From Candidatus Thiodiazotropha sp. 'RUGA' (GTDB lineage: Bacteria; Pseudomonadota; Gammaproteobacteria; Chromatiales; Chromatiaceae), in contig JAEPDS010000033.1 of the NCBI GenBank assembly GCA_016842065.1, positions 1-41,394 on the forward strand: DNA of 41,394 nt. Direction: 5' to 3'. The number at the start of each line of letters is the position of its first letter. Position 1 is the first letter of the stretch. Shown here in pieces: positions 17,747 through 26,430 of this stretch. A program made the translations under genes and the position numbers. Below the pieces are notes generated by a model, which searched no databases, was not told the DNA's origin, and saw only the letters and a list, made by a program, of their open reading frames with translations.

Positions 17747-20332
17747 TCAGGGTTCACTGGATTCCAGTTTCTCTTTCAACAGATAGAGTTGCTCCAATGC
17801 CTGACGCGGGGTCAGATCGTCGGGATCGATCCGCTCCAGCAGGGTCTCCACGGCGGATGGCTCAGCAGGCTCAGGTGAAAGGTTGAAAAGGGGCAGTTGG
17901 CTCTGCTGCTGTTCCGCATGTCTTTGCGCACTGGCCTCAAGTTCCAGCAGCCGTTGCCTGGCTTTCTTGATGACGGTTTTCGGGACGCCTGCCAGGGTCG
18001 CCACCTGCAGTCCATAACTCTGGTTGGCCGGGCCCTCCCGGACCGCATGGAGAAACACAATGGTTTCACCGTGCTCAACCGCATCCAGGTGTAGATTGGC
18101 AATCCCCGGATACTCTTCAGGCAGGGTGGTGAGCTCAAAATAGTGGGTGGCGAAGAGGGTGAAGGCGCGCAGGTAGGTGGCCAGTTCCACAGCGCAGGCC
18201 CAGGCCAGAGAGAGTCCGTCGAAGGTGGAGGTGCCACGACCCACCTCATCCATCAGGACCAGGCTCTGCTCGGTGGCGTTGTGCAGAATATTGGCGGTCT
18301 CTTCCATCTCAACCATGAAGGTGGAGCGACCACCGGCCAGATCGTCTGAGGCCCCGATACGGGAGAAGATCCGGTCGATCGGTCCCAGCTGTGCCGAAGC
18401 GGCCGGTACAAAACTGCCCGCATAGGCGAGCAGGGTGATGATCGCGATCTGTCGCATGAAGGTCGATTTACCACCCATGTTGGGGCCGGTGATCACCAGC
18501 ATCCGCTGCTGCTGGTCGAGGTTCACGCTGTTGGCGACGAAGGGATCCTGGCTGACCTGTTCGACCACCGGGTGGCGACCGTCGACGATCTTCACTCCGG
18601 GCTCTTCCACCAGTTCCGGTCGGACCAGGTTGAGACGCTGCGCCCGTTCCGCCAGATTGCATAGCACATCCAGATGGGAGAGACCTTCCGCGCATTGTTG
18701 AAGTGCGGACAGGGACTCAGCCAGATGTTCAAGCAGCTGCTCATAGAGCAGTTTCTCCCGGCCCAGAGAGCGCTCTCTGGCACTCAATACCTGATCCTCG
18801 AACTTCTTCAGCTCCGGGGTGATGAAGCGTTCGGCACCCTTCAGGGTCTGGCGACGAACATAATCATCCGGCGCTTTGTCCGACTGGCTGCGGCTGATCT
18901 CGATGTAGTAGCCGTGCACCCGGTTGTAGCTCACCTTGAGATTGGCGATACCGGTGCGCTCCCGTTCCCGGCTCTCCAGATCGAGCAGAAACTGATCGGC
19001 ATTCTGGGAAAGGGCACGCAGCTCATCCAGCTCCGCATCATAGCCTTCCGCGATCACCCCGCCGTCACGGATCAGCATCGGTGGCTGTTCGATGATTGCC
19101 GTCGTCAGCAGTTGATGCTGTTGCGGGTGTTCACCGATCTCAAGGGCCAGGGATTGGGTCAAGGGGCTGTCGAGGCCTGCCAGCAGCGGTTGCAACTGGG
19201 GTAGGGCGGCAAGTGCGTCGCGCAAGGTGGAGAGGTCTCTCGGGCGGGCGCTCTTCAGGGCGATGCGTGCAAGAATGCGTTCGATGTCGCCGATGCCCTG
19301 CAGAATCTCCTGCAGAGCCGGATAGAGGTCCGACTCCAACAGTGCCTGGATGGTGGCGTGGCGATTGGCAACCGTCATTCGCTCCCGCTGCGGCTGACTG
19401 ATCCAGCGCTTGAGTTTGCGGCTGCCCATCGCGGTGACCGTACGGTCCATGATGCCGGCCAGAGTGTGCTGTGACTGTCCGCTGAGAGAGTGGATCAGTT
19501 CAAGGTTCCTTCGCGTGGCCCCATCGATGATCACGCTGTGGTCCCGGTGCTCAACCTGCAGGCCGCGGATATGGGGCAGCGCGCCAAACTGGGTCTCCTC
19601 CACATACTGCAGCAGGCAACCGGCTGCACCCACCGCGTAGGGGTGATCCTGACAGCCGAAGCCGCCCAGGTCGCGGGTGCCGAACTGCTTGCTCAGTAAC
19701 TGTTCCGCTGAGTCGAAGTCGAAATGCCACACCGGACGACGGGTGATGCCGCCATTCAGGCTGATGCTCTCTGGCAGGGACGAATCCTCATCAAGCAGAA
19801 CTTCCGCCGGATTGAGGCGCTCCAGCTCTCCCCCCAAAGCCTCCAGAGTGGCTACCTGCTGAATGGTGAAGCGACCACTGGCCAGGTCCAGAGCGGCCAC
19901 TCCCAGGCCATCCTTCTGTTCATTGACCGAAACCAGCAGGTTCTCCTGCCGCTCTTCCAATAGCGCCTCATCGGTGAGGGTGCCTGGGGTGACGATACGC
20001 ACCACCTTGCGCTCCACCGGCCCTTTGCTGGTGGCAGGATCGCCGATCTGCTCACAGATCGCGACCGACTCCCCAAGCTTCACCAGCCGTGCCAGATAGC
20101 CCTCGGCCGCATGGTAGGGAACCCCGGCCATGGGAATCGGCTTGCCCGCCGACTGGCCCCGTTTGGTCAGAGTGATATCGAGCAGCCTGGCAGCCTTCTC
20201 CGCATCGGCGAAAAAGAGTTCGTAAAAATCCCCCATGCGGTAGAAGACCAGCATGTTGGGGTGCTCGCCCTTGATGCGCAAATATTGTTGCATCATTGGC
20301 GTATGCTGTTGGCTTTTGGCGGCTTTTGTCAT
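17747..20332 (-). CDS. mutS: DNA mismatch repair protein MutS
   Basis: MutS recognises mismatches and small loops and recruits MutL. The 861 residues are full length. The mismatch-reading Phe36-x-Glu38 lies in MGDFYELF in domain I. The connector, lever and clamp domains follow (about 130-560), then the ABC ATPase with Walker [10 protein letters not shown] near 616, the signature region around [20 protein letters not shown] and Walker [17 protein letters not shown] near 690. The C-terminal tail carries a short dimerisation helix ([19 protein letters not shown]). Unlike many gammaproteobacteria, mutS is not next to pncC-recA here but about 11 kb away on the other strand, with a cupin gene 15 bases upstream. 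Confidence 0.98.
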   Translation of the reverse strand: MTKAAKSQQHTPMMQQYLRIKGEHPNMLVFYRMGDFYELFFADAEKAARLLDITLTKRGQSAGKPIPMAGVPYHAAEGYLARLVKLGESVAICEQIGDPATSKGPVERKVVRIVTPGTLTDEALLEERQENLLVSVNEQKDGLGVAALDLASGRFTIQQVATLEALGGELERLNPAEVLLDEDSSLPESISLNGGITRRPVWHFDFDSAEQLLSKQFGTRDLGGFGCQDHPYAVGAAGCLLQYVEETQFGALPHIRGLQVEHRDHSVIIDGATRRNLELIHSLSGQSQHTLAGIMDRTVTAMGSRKLKRWISQPQRERMTVANRHATIQALLESDLYPALQEILQGIGDIERILARIALKSARPRDLSTLRDALAALPQLQPLLAGLDSPLTQSLALEIGEHPQQHQLLTTAIIEQPPMLIRDGGVIAEGYDAELDELRALSQNADQFLLDLESRERERTGIANLKVSYNRVHGYYIEISRSQSDKAPDDYVRRQTLKGAERFITPELKKFEDQVLSARERSLGREKLLYEQLLEHLAESLSALQQCAEGLSHLDVLCNLAERAQRLNLVRPELVEEPGVKIVDGRHPVVEQVSQDPFVANSVNLDQQQRMLVITGPNMGGKSTFMRQIAIITLLAYAGSFVPAASAQLGPIDRIFSRIGASDDLAGGRSTFMVEMEETANILHNATEQSLVLMDEVGRGTSTFDGLSLAWACAVELATYLRAFTLFATHYFELTTLPEEYPGIANLHLDAVEHGETIVFLHAVREGPANQSYGLQVATLAGVPKTVIKKARQRLLELEASAQRHAEQQQSQLPLFNLSPEPAEPSAVETLLERIDPDDLTPRQALEQLYLLKEKLESSEP

Positions 20333-20347
20333 CAGACGGGGCGACGA

Positions 20348-20629
20348 CTATTCGAAGGTGTAGTGCTTTTCCACATCCTTCAGGATATCCCAGGTGCACT
20401 TCATGCCGGCCGGGAAGGTCACCAGGTCGCCCCGTCCGAACTCCTGGGGTTCACCCCCTTCCGGGGTGACGATCACCTTGCCGCGCAGGAAGTAGCAGAT
20501 CTCGGTCTGGTCGTAGCTCCAGTCGAACTTCGATACCTCCTTGCTCCAGATCGGCCAGTCGTAGACCCCCTGGATCTCCAGCTTCATGGAGGATGGGCGG
20601 TGTTCGCAGAGTATCTTGAGTTCGGTCAT
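20348..20629 (-). CDS. Small cupin-fold protein (Cupin_3/DUF861 type)
   Basis: A 93-residue single-domain cupin. WSYDQTEICYFLRGKVIVTPEGG and FGRGDLVTFPAGMKCTWDI match the two cupin motifs of the DUF861/EutQ-like group. The usual metal-binding His residues are mostly replaced (Tyr/Glu in the first motif), so metal binding is uncertain and the function is unknown. It ends 15 bases before mutS and is probably transcribed with it. Confidence 0.8.
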   Translation of the reverse strand: MTELKILCEHRPSSMKLEIQGVYDWPIWSKEVSKFDWSYDQTEICYFLRGKVIVTPEGGEPQEFGRGDLVTFPAGMKCTWDILKDVEKHYTFE

Positions 20630-20814
20630 GGTGTCCGTTCGCAGTGGTAATAGTGTGGAGGTGGAAATCTGAGCGCTGAGTTTAACCTGAAAGAGGGGAA
20701 GAGGTTAACTCCAAATAGAGCGGTAAACGGATGGCCAATGAGGTTTTTGTCTGTATGTCGAATTCTAGCCAGCTGCTCCCTGGTTGGTTGTATGATCCAC
20801 CCTCAGCCTTTCTA

Positions 20815-21849
20815 CTAACCCGTCTTCTCAACAACCTCTGTTGCTGAATCAGGACAGTTCTTCTGGATCAACGTCAGAAACTGCTGAGTACAAGCTTCCC
20901 AGGAGTAGTGCTCGGCAAACGCCCGACAGCGCTTTCTGTCCACTTCCAGGGCTTTGATTGTCGCGCGCTTGAGGTCTTCGTCCATCCAGCCGTTAAGGCC
21001 GTTTTTGATCACGTCCAAGGGGCCTTCCACCGGGTAGGTGGCTACCGGTACACCACAGGCCATGGCCTCCAGCATCACCAACCCAAAGGTGTCGGTGCGG
21101 CTGGGGAAGACCATCACATCCGCGGCCGCCAGCAGGTTGGCCAGATCGCCGTTTTTACGATAACCGAGAAAATGGGCATCCGGATACTTTTCCTGCAGGC
21201 TGGCCATCGCCGGTCCGTCACCGATTACGACCTTGGAGCCTGGGATATCGAGATCGAGAAAATCCTGAATATTCTTTTCCACCGCAACCCGACCCAGGTA
21301 GAGGGAGATGGGGCCTTCAAGATCCAGTGCTTTCTCCGCCCTGGGTACGAAGTGGTCGATGTCGACACCCCGGGTCCAGTACTCCAGATTCTTAAATCCA
21401 TGCGCTTCCAGGGTCGCCTTCATCGAGCTGGTGGCGACCATGGTGAGTGTCGCCTTGCTGTGAAACGCCCGCATGAAAGCATAGGAGAGGCGGAGGGGGA
21501 TCGGCGCCCGCAGACGGACATACTCGGGAAAACGGGTATGGTAGGTGGTGGTGTAGGGCACCTTGTGGCGCAGACAGTAGCGCCGGCCCGCCCAACCGAT
21601 CGGTCCCTCAGTGGAGAGATGGATCGCATCGGGTTTGAACTCGTTCAACAGCTTTTTGATTTTGCCATAGGGAAACAGAGACAGGGGAATATCCGGATAG
21701 GTCGGCATTGGCAGCGTCCGAAACAGCTCCGGGTTGATACAGAGGATCTCATGGCCCCACTGCTCCAGAATGGTAATGGTTTTGTTCAGCGTACGTACGA
21801 CGCCGTTAACTTGTGGGTACCATGCGTCCGTCAGTATCGCTATCCGCAT
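20815..21849 (-). CDS. Glycosyltransferase family 4 (GT-B), mannosyltransferase-like
   Basis: A 344-residue cytosolic or membrane-associated glycosyltransferase of GT-B fold. The N-terminal domain starts AILTDAWYPQVNGVVRTL, as in MgtA-type alpha-mannosyl/glucosyltransferases. The nucleotide-sugar domain has LYLGRVAVEKN near residue 190, VIGDGPA, and PSRTDTFGLVMLEAMACG near 255-272. There the first Glu of the EX7E motif is Asp, which is usual in this subgroup. The acceptor is probably a lipid or polysaccharide and cannot be named. ATG 21849 is preferred to GTG 21855. It overlaps the upstream phosphoesterase gene by 44 bases, so the two are coupled. Confidence 0.87.
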   Translation of the reverse strand: MRIAILTDAWYPQVNGVVRTLNKTITILEQWGHEILCINPELFRTLPMPTYPDIPLSLFPYGKIKKLLNEFKPDAIHLSTEGPIGWAGRRYCLRHKVPYTTTYHTRFPEYVRLRAPIPLRLSYAFMRAFHSKATLTMVATSSMKATLEAHGFKNLEYWTRGVDIDHFVPRAEKALDLEGPISLYLGRVAVEKNIQDFLDLDIPGSKVVIGDGPAMASLQEKYPDAHFLGYRKNGDLANLLAAADVMVFPSRTDTFGLVMLEAMACGVPVATYPVEGPLDVIKNGLNGWMDEDLKRATIKALEVDRKRCRAFAEHYSWEACTQQFLTLIQKNCPDSATEVVEKTG

Positions 21850-22621
21850 ATTCACCTTCTTTCTTATCGATAAGTTGCATTGATTCGTCGACCCAGTGGA
21901 TCAGTTTCAGGCTGCCGTCCGCCTCTTCGGCCAGAGCGGTACAGCTCTCCACCCAGTCACCGCAGTTGGCGTAGGTCAGGCCATCCAGATCACTGATCAC
22001 CGCATGGTGGATGTGCCCACAGATCACCCCATCCAGATCCCGTTCACGCGCCGCCTGGATGACTGCCTGTTCGAAATTACCGATATACTTCACTGCCTCT
22101 TTTACCTGGCGCTTGAGATAGGCGGAGAGGGACCAGTAACCAAAACCCAATCGGCGCCTGGCGACGTTGAACCAGCGGTTCAGCCAGAGCAGCAGGTCGT
22201 AGGCATCGCTGCCCAGATGGGCCAGCCATTTGTTGTTCATCACTACACCATCGAACTCATCACCATGCAGTACCAGGAACTGGCGGTCATCCTCGGTCTT
22301 GTGAATGATCTCCTTGTGGATCTCGATCCCCGAAAAGTGGAAGTTGAGATAGTCCCGCAGCAGCTCGTCATGATTGCCCGGCACATAGATCACCCGGGTC
22401 CCCTGCTTGGCCTTCTTGATCACCAGGTTGATGATCTCGTTGTTGATCGAAGGCCAGAACCAGCCGGAGCGCATCTTCCAGAAATCGAGAATGTCGCCGA
22501 CCAGGTAGAGGTTTTCGCTTTCGGTGTGTTTGAGAAAATCGAGCAGATACTCGGTGCGGGCGGCTCTCAGGCCAAGATGGGTATCGGATAGAAACAGGCT
22601 TTTATATTTCAGTGATGCCAT
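21806..22621 (-). CDS. LpxH-like metallophosphoesterase (UDP-2,3-diacylglucosamine diphosphatase family)
   Basis: A 271-residue calcineurin-like phosphoesterase of the LpxH/COG2908 group, predicted to split a pyrophosphate bond in a UDP-sugar lipid or similar substrate. All metal motifs are seen: Asp13-x-His15 (SDTHLG), GDILD with Asp43, GNHDE with Asn83-His84, LHGDEFD near 119 and GHIHH near 203. The GHIHH branch is a paralogue type often found beside glycosyltransferases, so true LpxH function in lipid A synthesis is not assured. It is coupled to the downstream glycosyltransferase, suggesting a shared envelope-glycolipid role. Confidence 0.87.
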   Translation of the reverse strand: MASLKYKSLFLSDTHLGLRAARTEYLLDFLKHTESENLYLVGDILDFWKMRSGWFWPSINNEIINLVIKKAKQGTRVIYVPGNHDELLRDYLNFHFSGIEIHKEIIHKTEDDRQFLVLHGDEFDGVVMNNKWLAHLGSDAYDLLLWLNRWFNVARRRLGFGYWSLSAYLKRQVKEAVKYIGNFEQAVIQAARERDLDGVICGHIHHAVISDLDGLTYANCGDWVESCTALAEEADGSLKLIHWVDESMQLIDKKEGEYADSDTDGRMVPTS

Positions 22622-23007
22622 CGGAGTTCTCGCATAGGTCTAGTGAACACCAGTTTGTACACCTGCTCATCGCCTTGCCTGGCGAGGCCTGAGCAAGTGA
22701 CATGAAGTCTTTCTCTATTCGGGACTGATAAGGAAGTTGAGGGGGAGAGAGGCTTTGCTCTCCGGGGTGACCCGGAAAAAACGCTGGCTGTTATTGCTCC
22801 AGGTTTAATCGCTATGACCAAATATTACTCCTCGCGCCGAAAAGGGCGTTTTTTCAGTCAGTACAGGGGAATCGGATTGTTGCTCACGAGCCCTGTTTCA
22901 CTGGGTGCGAACCTTAGTGGTTCTGCGTTGCAGTTTTATGAGAGGATCATGATTTGTTTATGACAGGGTCGATTTTTTATGACTAAGCTGGTAGAAGGAG
23001 CCGCATC
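22622..23007. other. Divergent intergenic region before dgkA
   Basis: A 386-base gap between the LpxH-like gene (minus) and dgkA (plus). It holds a weak 5-bp GC hairpin followed by six T at 22834-22854, but no plus-strand gene ends before it. No credible small gene was seen. The dgkA ribosome site AAGGAG is at 22995-23000. Confidence 0.4.
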
Positions 23008-23376
23008 ATGGTGATGCAAGGCGAAAAGAATATTGGGCTGCGGCGATTGATCAACGCAATGCGCTGGTCAATGAAGGGATTTCGATCTACCTATAAGAAC
23101 GAGGAGGCCTTTCGTCAGGAGGTGCTGCTTGTGATCATCCTCGCTCCTCTGGGGCTCTGGCTGGGTGACACTGGTATTGAAAAGGCACTGCTGGTAGGGC
23201 CGTTACTGATCGTGCTGATCGTGGAGCTGGTGAACAGTGCGATCGAAAGCGTGGTGGACCGCATCAGCACCGATAAGCATAAGCTCTCCGGGCGGGCCAA
23301 GGATCAGGGTTCGGCCGCTGTGCTGGTATCGTTGATGCTGGTGGCGTTATGCTGGGTTACGGTGCTGTTTTTCTGA
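23008..23376 (+). CDS. dgkA: Diacylglycerol kinase DgkA
   Basis: A three-helix integral inner-membrane kinase that phosphorylates diacylglycerol to phosphatidic acid with ATP, recycling lipid from envelope glycan synthesis. The 122 residues align with the E. coli enzyme. The catalytic and metal residues are conserved: Glu32 in NEEAFRQE, Glu73, Asn76 and Glu80 in IVELVNSAIE, Asp84 in VVDRIS, and Asp99 in SGRAKDQGSAAV. ATG 23008 has AAGGAG at 7 bases. It is followed after 46 bases by the Nudix gene that leads the phosphoryl-transfer cluster, and could share its promoter. Confidence 0.96.
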   Translation: MVMQGEKNIGLRRLINAMRWSMKGFRSTYKNEEAFRQEVLLVIILAPLGLWLGDTGIEKALLVGPLLIVLIVELVNSAIESVVDRISTDKHKLSGRAKDQGSAAVLVSLMLVALCWVTVLFF

Positions 23377-23422
23377 GCTTAACCGAACAGATCGTGGGAG
23401 AAATGCGTTAAACTCTATTATT

Positions 23423-23911
23423 ATGAGACAGGCGAGTGAATTGACAGGCCTGGACGCCAATATCCGAAATGCTGTGCGTGCAGTGATTGTGCGTGATGAA
23501 GCGATCTTGATGCAGAAAAAATGGCAGCAGGAGAGAGGCTTCTGGTACACCTTGCCTGGCGGTGGCCAAGAGGTGCAGGAGAGCTTGACCCAAGCCCTGC
23601 AGAGAGAGTGCGAAGAGGAGATCGGTACCCGTGTGGTGGTGGATGGCCTGTTGGCGGTCGCCGACTTCTACAAACAACGCAGAACCGAGCCACCCACGAG
23701 CCGCCATCTGATTGAGTTTCTGTTCGCCTGTTCCGTTCCGGATGACTATCTACCCGGCCCTGGAGCTCATCCCGATAAACACCAGATCGAGGTGGTATGG
23801 CTGCCGTTTGCCGAGTTTTCTCAGGTCGAGCTTTTTCCGAAAAGTCTTGAGCGCGATCTGCAGCCGGTGGTGCAAGGTGCAAAACCGCTCTATCTGGGAG
23901 TGATTGACTGA
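23423..23911 (+). CDS. Nudix hydrolase
   Basis: A 162-residue cytosolic Nudix pyrophosphohydrolase. The Nudix box G-x5-E-x7-R-E-x2-E-E-x-G is complete: GGQEVQE near residue 48, then RECEEEIG near 62. The segment RHLIEFLFAC and the long loop with HPDKHQIEVVWLPF resemble ADP-sugar/nucleotide-type members, but the substrate is not predictable. Its TGA is one base before the ATG of the PhoU-kinase gene, so it is probably the first gene of the coupled cluster that follows. Confidence 0.9.
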   Translation: MRQASELTGLDANIRNAVRAVIVRDEAILMQKKWQQERGFWYTLPGGGQEVQESLTQALQRECEEEIGTRVVVDGLLAVADFYKQRRTEPPTSRHLIEFLFACSVPDDYLPGPGAHPDKHQIEVVWLPFAEFSQVELFPKSLERDLQPVVQGAKPLYLGVID

Positions 23912-23912
23912 G

Positions 23913-25547
23913 ATGTCCCTACCGAAAGCGATTAATGACAATCTACAATTCCTGCTTGCAGAAACAGCCTCGCATCTGAGTCTGCTTCGGGACTATCTTG
24001 CGGCAACCACCAACACGCCATCATCCCGACTGCTCGATCGCAAAGGCTATGTGGAAAATCTGCGTTTGAGCATTCACAACCACTGCCTGTCGGAGCACGC
24101 TGCGGCAGACAATCAGAGTGGCAGCAAGCAGCTGTTACGAGCGGTAGAAGATGTGGCCACCCACCTGGAACGGATCACCGAACTGAGTCGGGAGGCGATG
24201 CTGCAGTCCCTGCAGGTGGAACAGAAGCGCCTGTTGAAGCGGGGTAAGTATCTGCCCATGCTGAGTCGGGTATTGAAGGCTCTGGAGATAATCGAGCCGG
24301 CGCTGGCGGACAAGGACACCCGTCGAGCATTGAAAATTGGCCGGGTGGAACAGCGTCTCGATCAGGCCTATCAAAAACAGTTGTTGAGCTACTCGAAGCA
24401 TCTGAAGAAAGTTAACCATCCGGCGGATCATATCGCCCTGATCATGTTGGGCCGTAACATCGAGCAGATGGGTAATGCCTTGCTGCGCATCAGTGAAGCA
24501 ATCATCTCGGCAGCCATGGGGCAGCACTTCAGTACCGATCGCTACCACACATTGAATGCCTCACTGACGGAACTGAAGGCGGTGAATGAGATGGAGGGTC
24601 TGCACGTGCAGACCATCGCCCAGACCAAATCCGGCAGTGCCATCAATGCGGTGGCCAGTACCGGTGAGCCTGGCTATCACGGGGTATTCAAGGATGGGGG
24701 TAAACGCAAACTCAAGGAGGAGAAGCAAAGGGTTAACGACTGGCATGAGATATTTCCCGGTCTGGCGCCGAAAATCCTGGCCTATAAAAAAAGCGGTAAT
24801 TCAGCAGCGATGCTGATCGAACATCTGGCCGGACAGACCTTCGAGCAGATTCTGCTGAGTGGTTCCGATAAGCTGTTTCAGGAGTGCTTTACCCATCTCA
24901 CCGGGACTTTGAAACAGGTGTGGGATGAGACCCGAACCGGCAAACCGGTCTCAGCCAACTATATGGATCAGCTCGCCAAACGTATGGATGATGTGTATGC
25001 CATACATCCGGAATTCAAACAGAACAATATGGCTATCGGCAGCCGGAAGCTGCCTTCATTCGGCAAGCTGCTGACGCGGGTTCAGCAGCTTGAAGCTGAT
25101 ATCCAGGCACCGTTCTCAGTCTATATCCACGGCGATTTCAACGTCGATAACATTATCTACGATAAACAGCAGAAACGGATCAATTTTATCGACCTGCACC
25201 GTTCCCGTTATATGGACTATCTGCAGGACATCACGGTCTTCATGGTTTCGAACTACCGTCTGCAGGTGTTCGACCCGAGGGTGCGTCAGCGGATTGCCAT
25301 CATCAGTCATGGCATCTACCGCTTTGCCCGAGGCTATGCGAAAAAGGTCAAGGATGAGAACTTCGAGCTTAGGCTGGCACTCGGCCTGATACGCTCCTTC
25401 GTCACTTCGACCCGGTTTATTCTTGATAAATCTCTCTCCAGAGCGATGTTCTACCGGGCGCTCTATCTGATGGAGCAGCTGCTGGCGGCAAACGCCAAAT
25501 CCAAACGTCGTTTTAAAGTACCCATAGAGGAGATATTCATTGGTTAA
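23913..25547 (+). CDS. PhoU-like domain fused to aminoglycoside-phosphotransferase-like kinase
   Basis: A 544-residue cytosolic fusion. The first about 210 residues are helical, with two PhoU-type segments (LLRAVEDVATHLERITEL near 75-95 and GRNIEQMGNALLRISEAI near 180-197) that place acidic metal-binding-like residues as in PhoU. The C-terminal half is a protein-kinase-like phosphotransferase fold: AMLIEHLAGQTFEQIL near 305, the catalytic loop HGDFNVDNIIYD near 410 with the APH HGDxxxxN pattern, and INFIDLHRSRYMDY with the metal-binding Asp. The substrate is unknown. I chose ATG 23913, one base after the upstream stop. It is the second gene of the cluster and overlaps the ATP-grasp gene by 8 bases. 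Confidence 0.8.
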   Translation: MSLPKAINDNLQFLLAETASHLSLLRDYLAATTNTPSSRLLDRKGYVENLRLSIHNHCLSEHAAADNQSGSKQLLRAVEDVATHLERITELSREAMLQSLQVEQKRLLKRGKYLPMLSRVLKALEIIEPALADKDTRRALKIGRVEQRLDQAYQKQLLSYSKHLKKVNHPADHIALIMLGRNIEQMGNALLRISEAIISAAMGQHFSTDRYHTLNASLTELKAVNEMEGLHVQTIAQTKSGSAINAVASTGEPGYHGVFKDGGKRKLKEEKQRVNDWHEIFPGLAPKILAYKKSGNSAAMLIEHLAGQTFEQILLSGSDKLFQECFTHLTGTLKQVWDETRTGKPVSANYMDQLAKRMDDVYAIHPEFKQNNMAIGSRKLPSFGKLLTRVQQLEADIQAPFSVYIHGDFNVDNIIYDKQQKRINFIDLHRSRYMDYLQDITVFMVSNYRLQVFDPRVRQRIAIISHGIYRFARGYAKKVKDENFELRLALGLIRSFVTSTRFILDKSLSRAMFYRALYLMEQLLAANAKSKRRFKVPIEEIFIG

Positions 25548-26430
25548 ACCTAAGATCGGGGTTGTCGGTATACCCGGTAAATGGTCGACGGAAGTATTGG
25601 CCGATGCGGTGGCTGAGGCGACCGGTTACCGGCTGGTGATCGACATGGCCGAAGTGACCGCCGAGCTGGACAGCGGCAGACTGCTCTATCGGGGTGAGGA
25701 TCTTACCCAGCTCGATGCACTGCTGGTGAAAAAGATCAGCGCGCAGTACAGTCCTCACACACTCGACAGGCTGGAGATGCTGCGACAACTGGAGCTGGCC
25801 GGGGTGCGGGTATTCAGTCGGGTTGAGCGGATCATCCGCCTGATCGATCGGCTCAGCTGTACCATGTCCCTCTACAATGCCCGGATCCCCATGCCGGAGA
25901 CCCGTGTCACTGAGGATCCCGAGGCAGCCGCTCAGGCAGTCGAGGCGTTTCAGGCGGCTGTGTTCAAGCCTCTCTACTCCACAAAAGCTCGGGGTATGAC
26001 TCTGATCGAGCATCAGAGCGGTCCTGAGCAGGTGGCCAAACAGATTGCCGAATTCCGCGAGCAGAATCCGGTCATGTATATCCAGAAGAAGCGGGAACTG
26101 CCGGGTAAGGATCTGGGGATGGTATTTCTGGCCGGGGAATATCTGGGTGCTTATGCCCGGGTGGGCAAAAAAGGCGTCTGGAACACCACCATTCTGAGTG
26201 GCGGACACTATGAGGGTTATCAGGCGAGCGAAGAGCTGATCGAATTGGCCCGACGGGCGCAGGCGGTTTTCGGCCTTGATTTCACCACGGTGGATGTGGC
26301 TGAGACGGATCAGGGACCGGTAGTCTTCGAGGTCTCCGCCTTCGGTGGATTCCGCGGCGCCCACGAAGGGATGGGAATCGATGTGCCAACCCGTTATGTT
26401 GCCCATGTTATGGAGGCTTTATCAGCGTGA
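25540..26430 (+). CDS. ATP-grasp enzyme, GAK-system/RimK-like
   Basis: A 296-residue ATP-grasp ligase. The lysine strand FKPLYSTKARGM (near residue 145), YIQKKRELPGKDLGMVFL, GAYARVG and the last strand VVFEVSAFGGFRGAH are visible. Such enzymes form amide or thioester bonds through an acylphosphate. The Asn normally following the terminal Glu-Val (EVN) is Ser here, which may alter metal binding. The start is TTG 25540, supported by GAGGAG 7 bases upstream and an 8-base overlap with the PhoU-kinase gene. A GTGA overlap joins it to the HprK-related kinase, the pairing that I recall as defining the so-called GAK system. Confidence 0.8.
   Translation: MVKPKIGVVGIPGKWSTEVLADAVAEATGYRLVIDMAEVTAELDSGRLLYRGEDLTQLDALLVKKISAQYSPHTLDRLEMLRQLELAGVRVFSRVERIIRLIDRLSCTMSLYNARIPMPETRVTEDPEAAAQAVEAFQAAVFKPLYSTKARGMTLIEHQSGPEQVAKQIAEFREQNPVMYIQKKRELPGKDLGMVFLAGEYLGAYARVGKKGVWNTTILSGGHYEGYQASEELIELARRAQAVFGLDFTTVDVAETDQGPVVFEVSAFGGFRGAHEGMGIDVPTRYVAHVMEALSA

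Noticed and set aside
20908-21873. A 321-codon plus-strand frame opposite the glycosyltransferase gene
   Set aside because: It mirrors a well-conserved gene, its protein shows no known motif and its composition is that of an antisense shadow.
22834-22854. GC hairpin followed by six T before dgkA
   Set aside because: The stem is only 5 bp with a G-T pair and no plus-strand gene ends upstream, so calling it a terminator is not justified.
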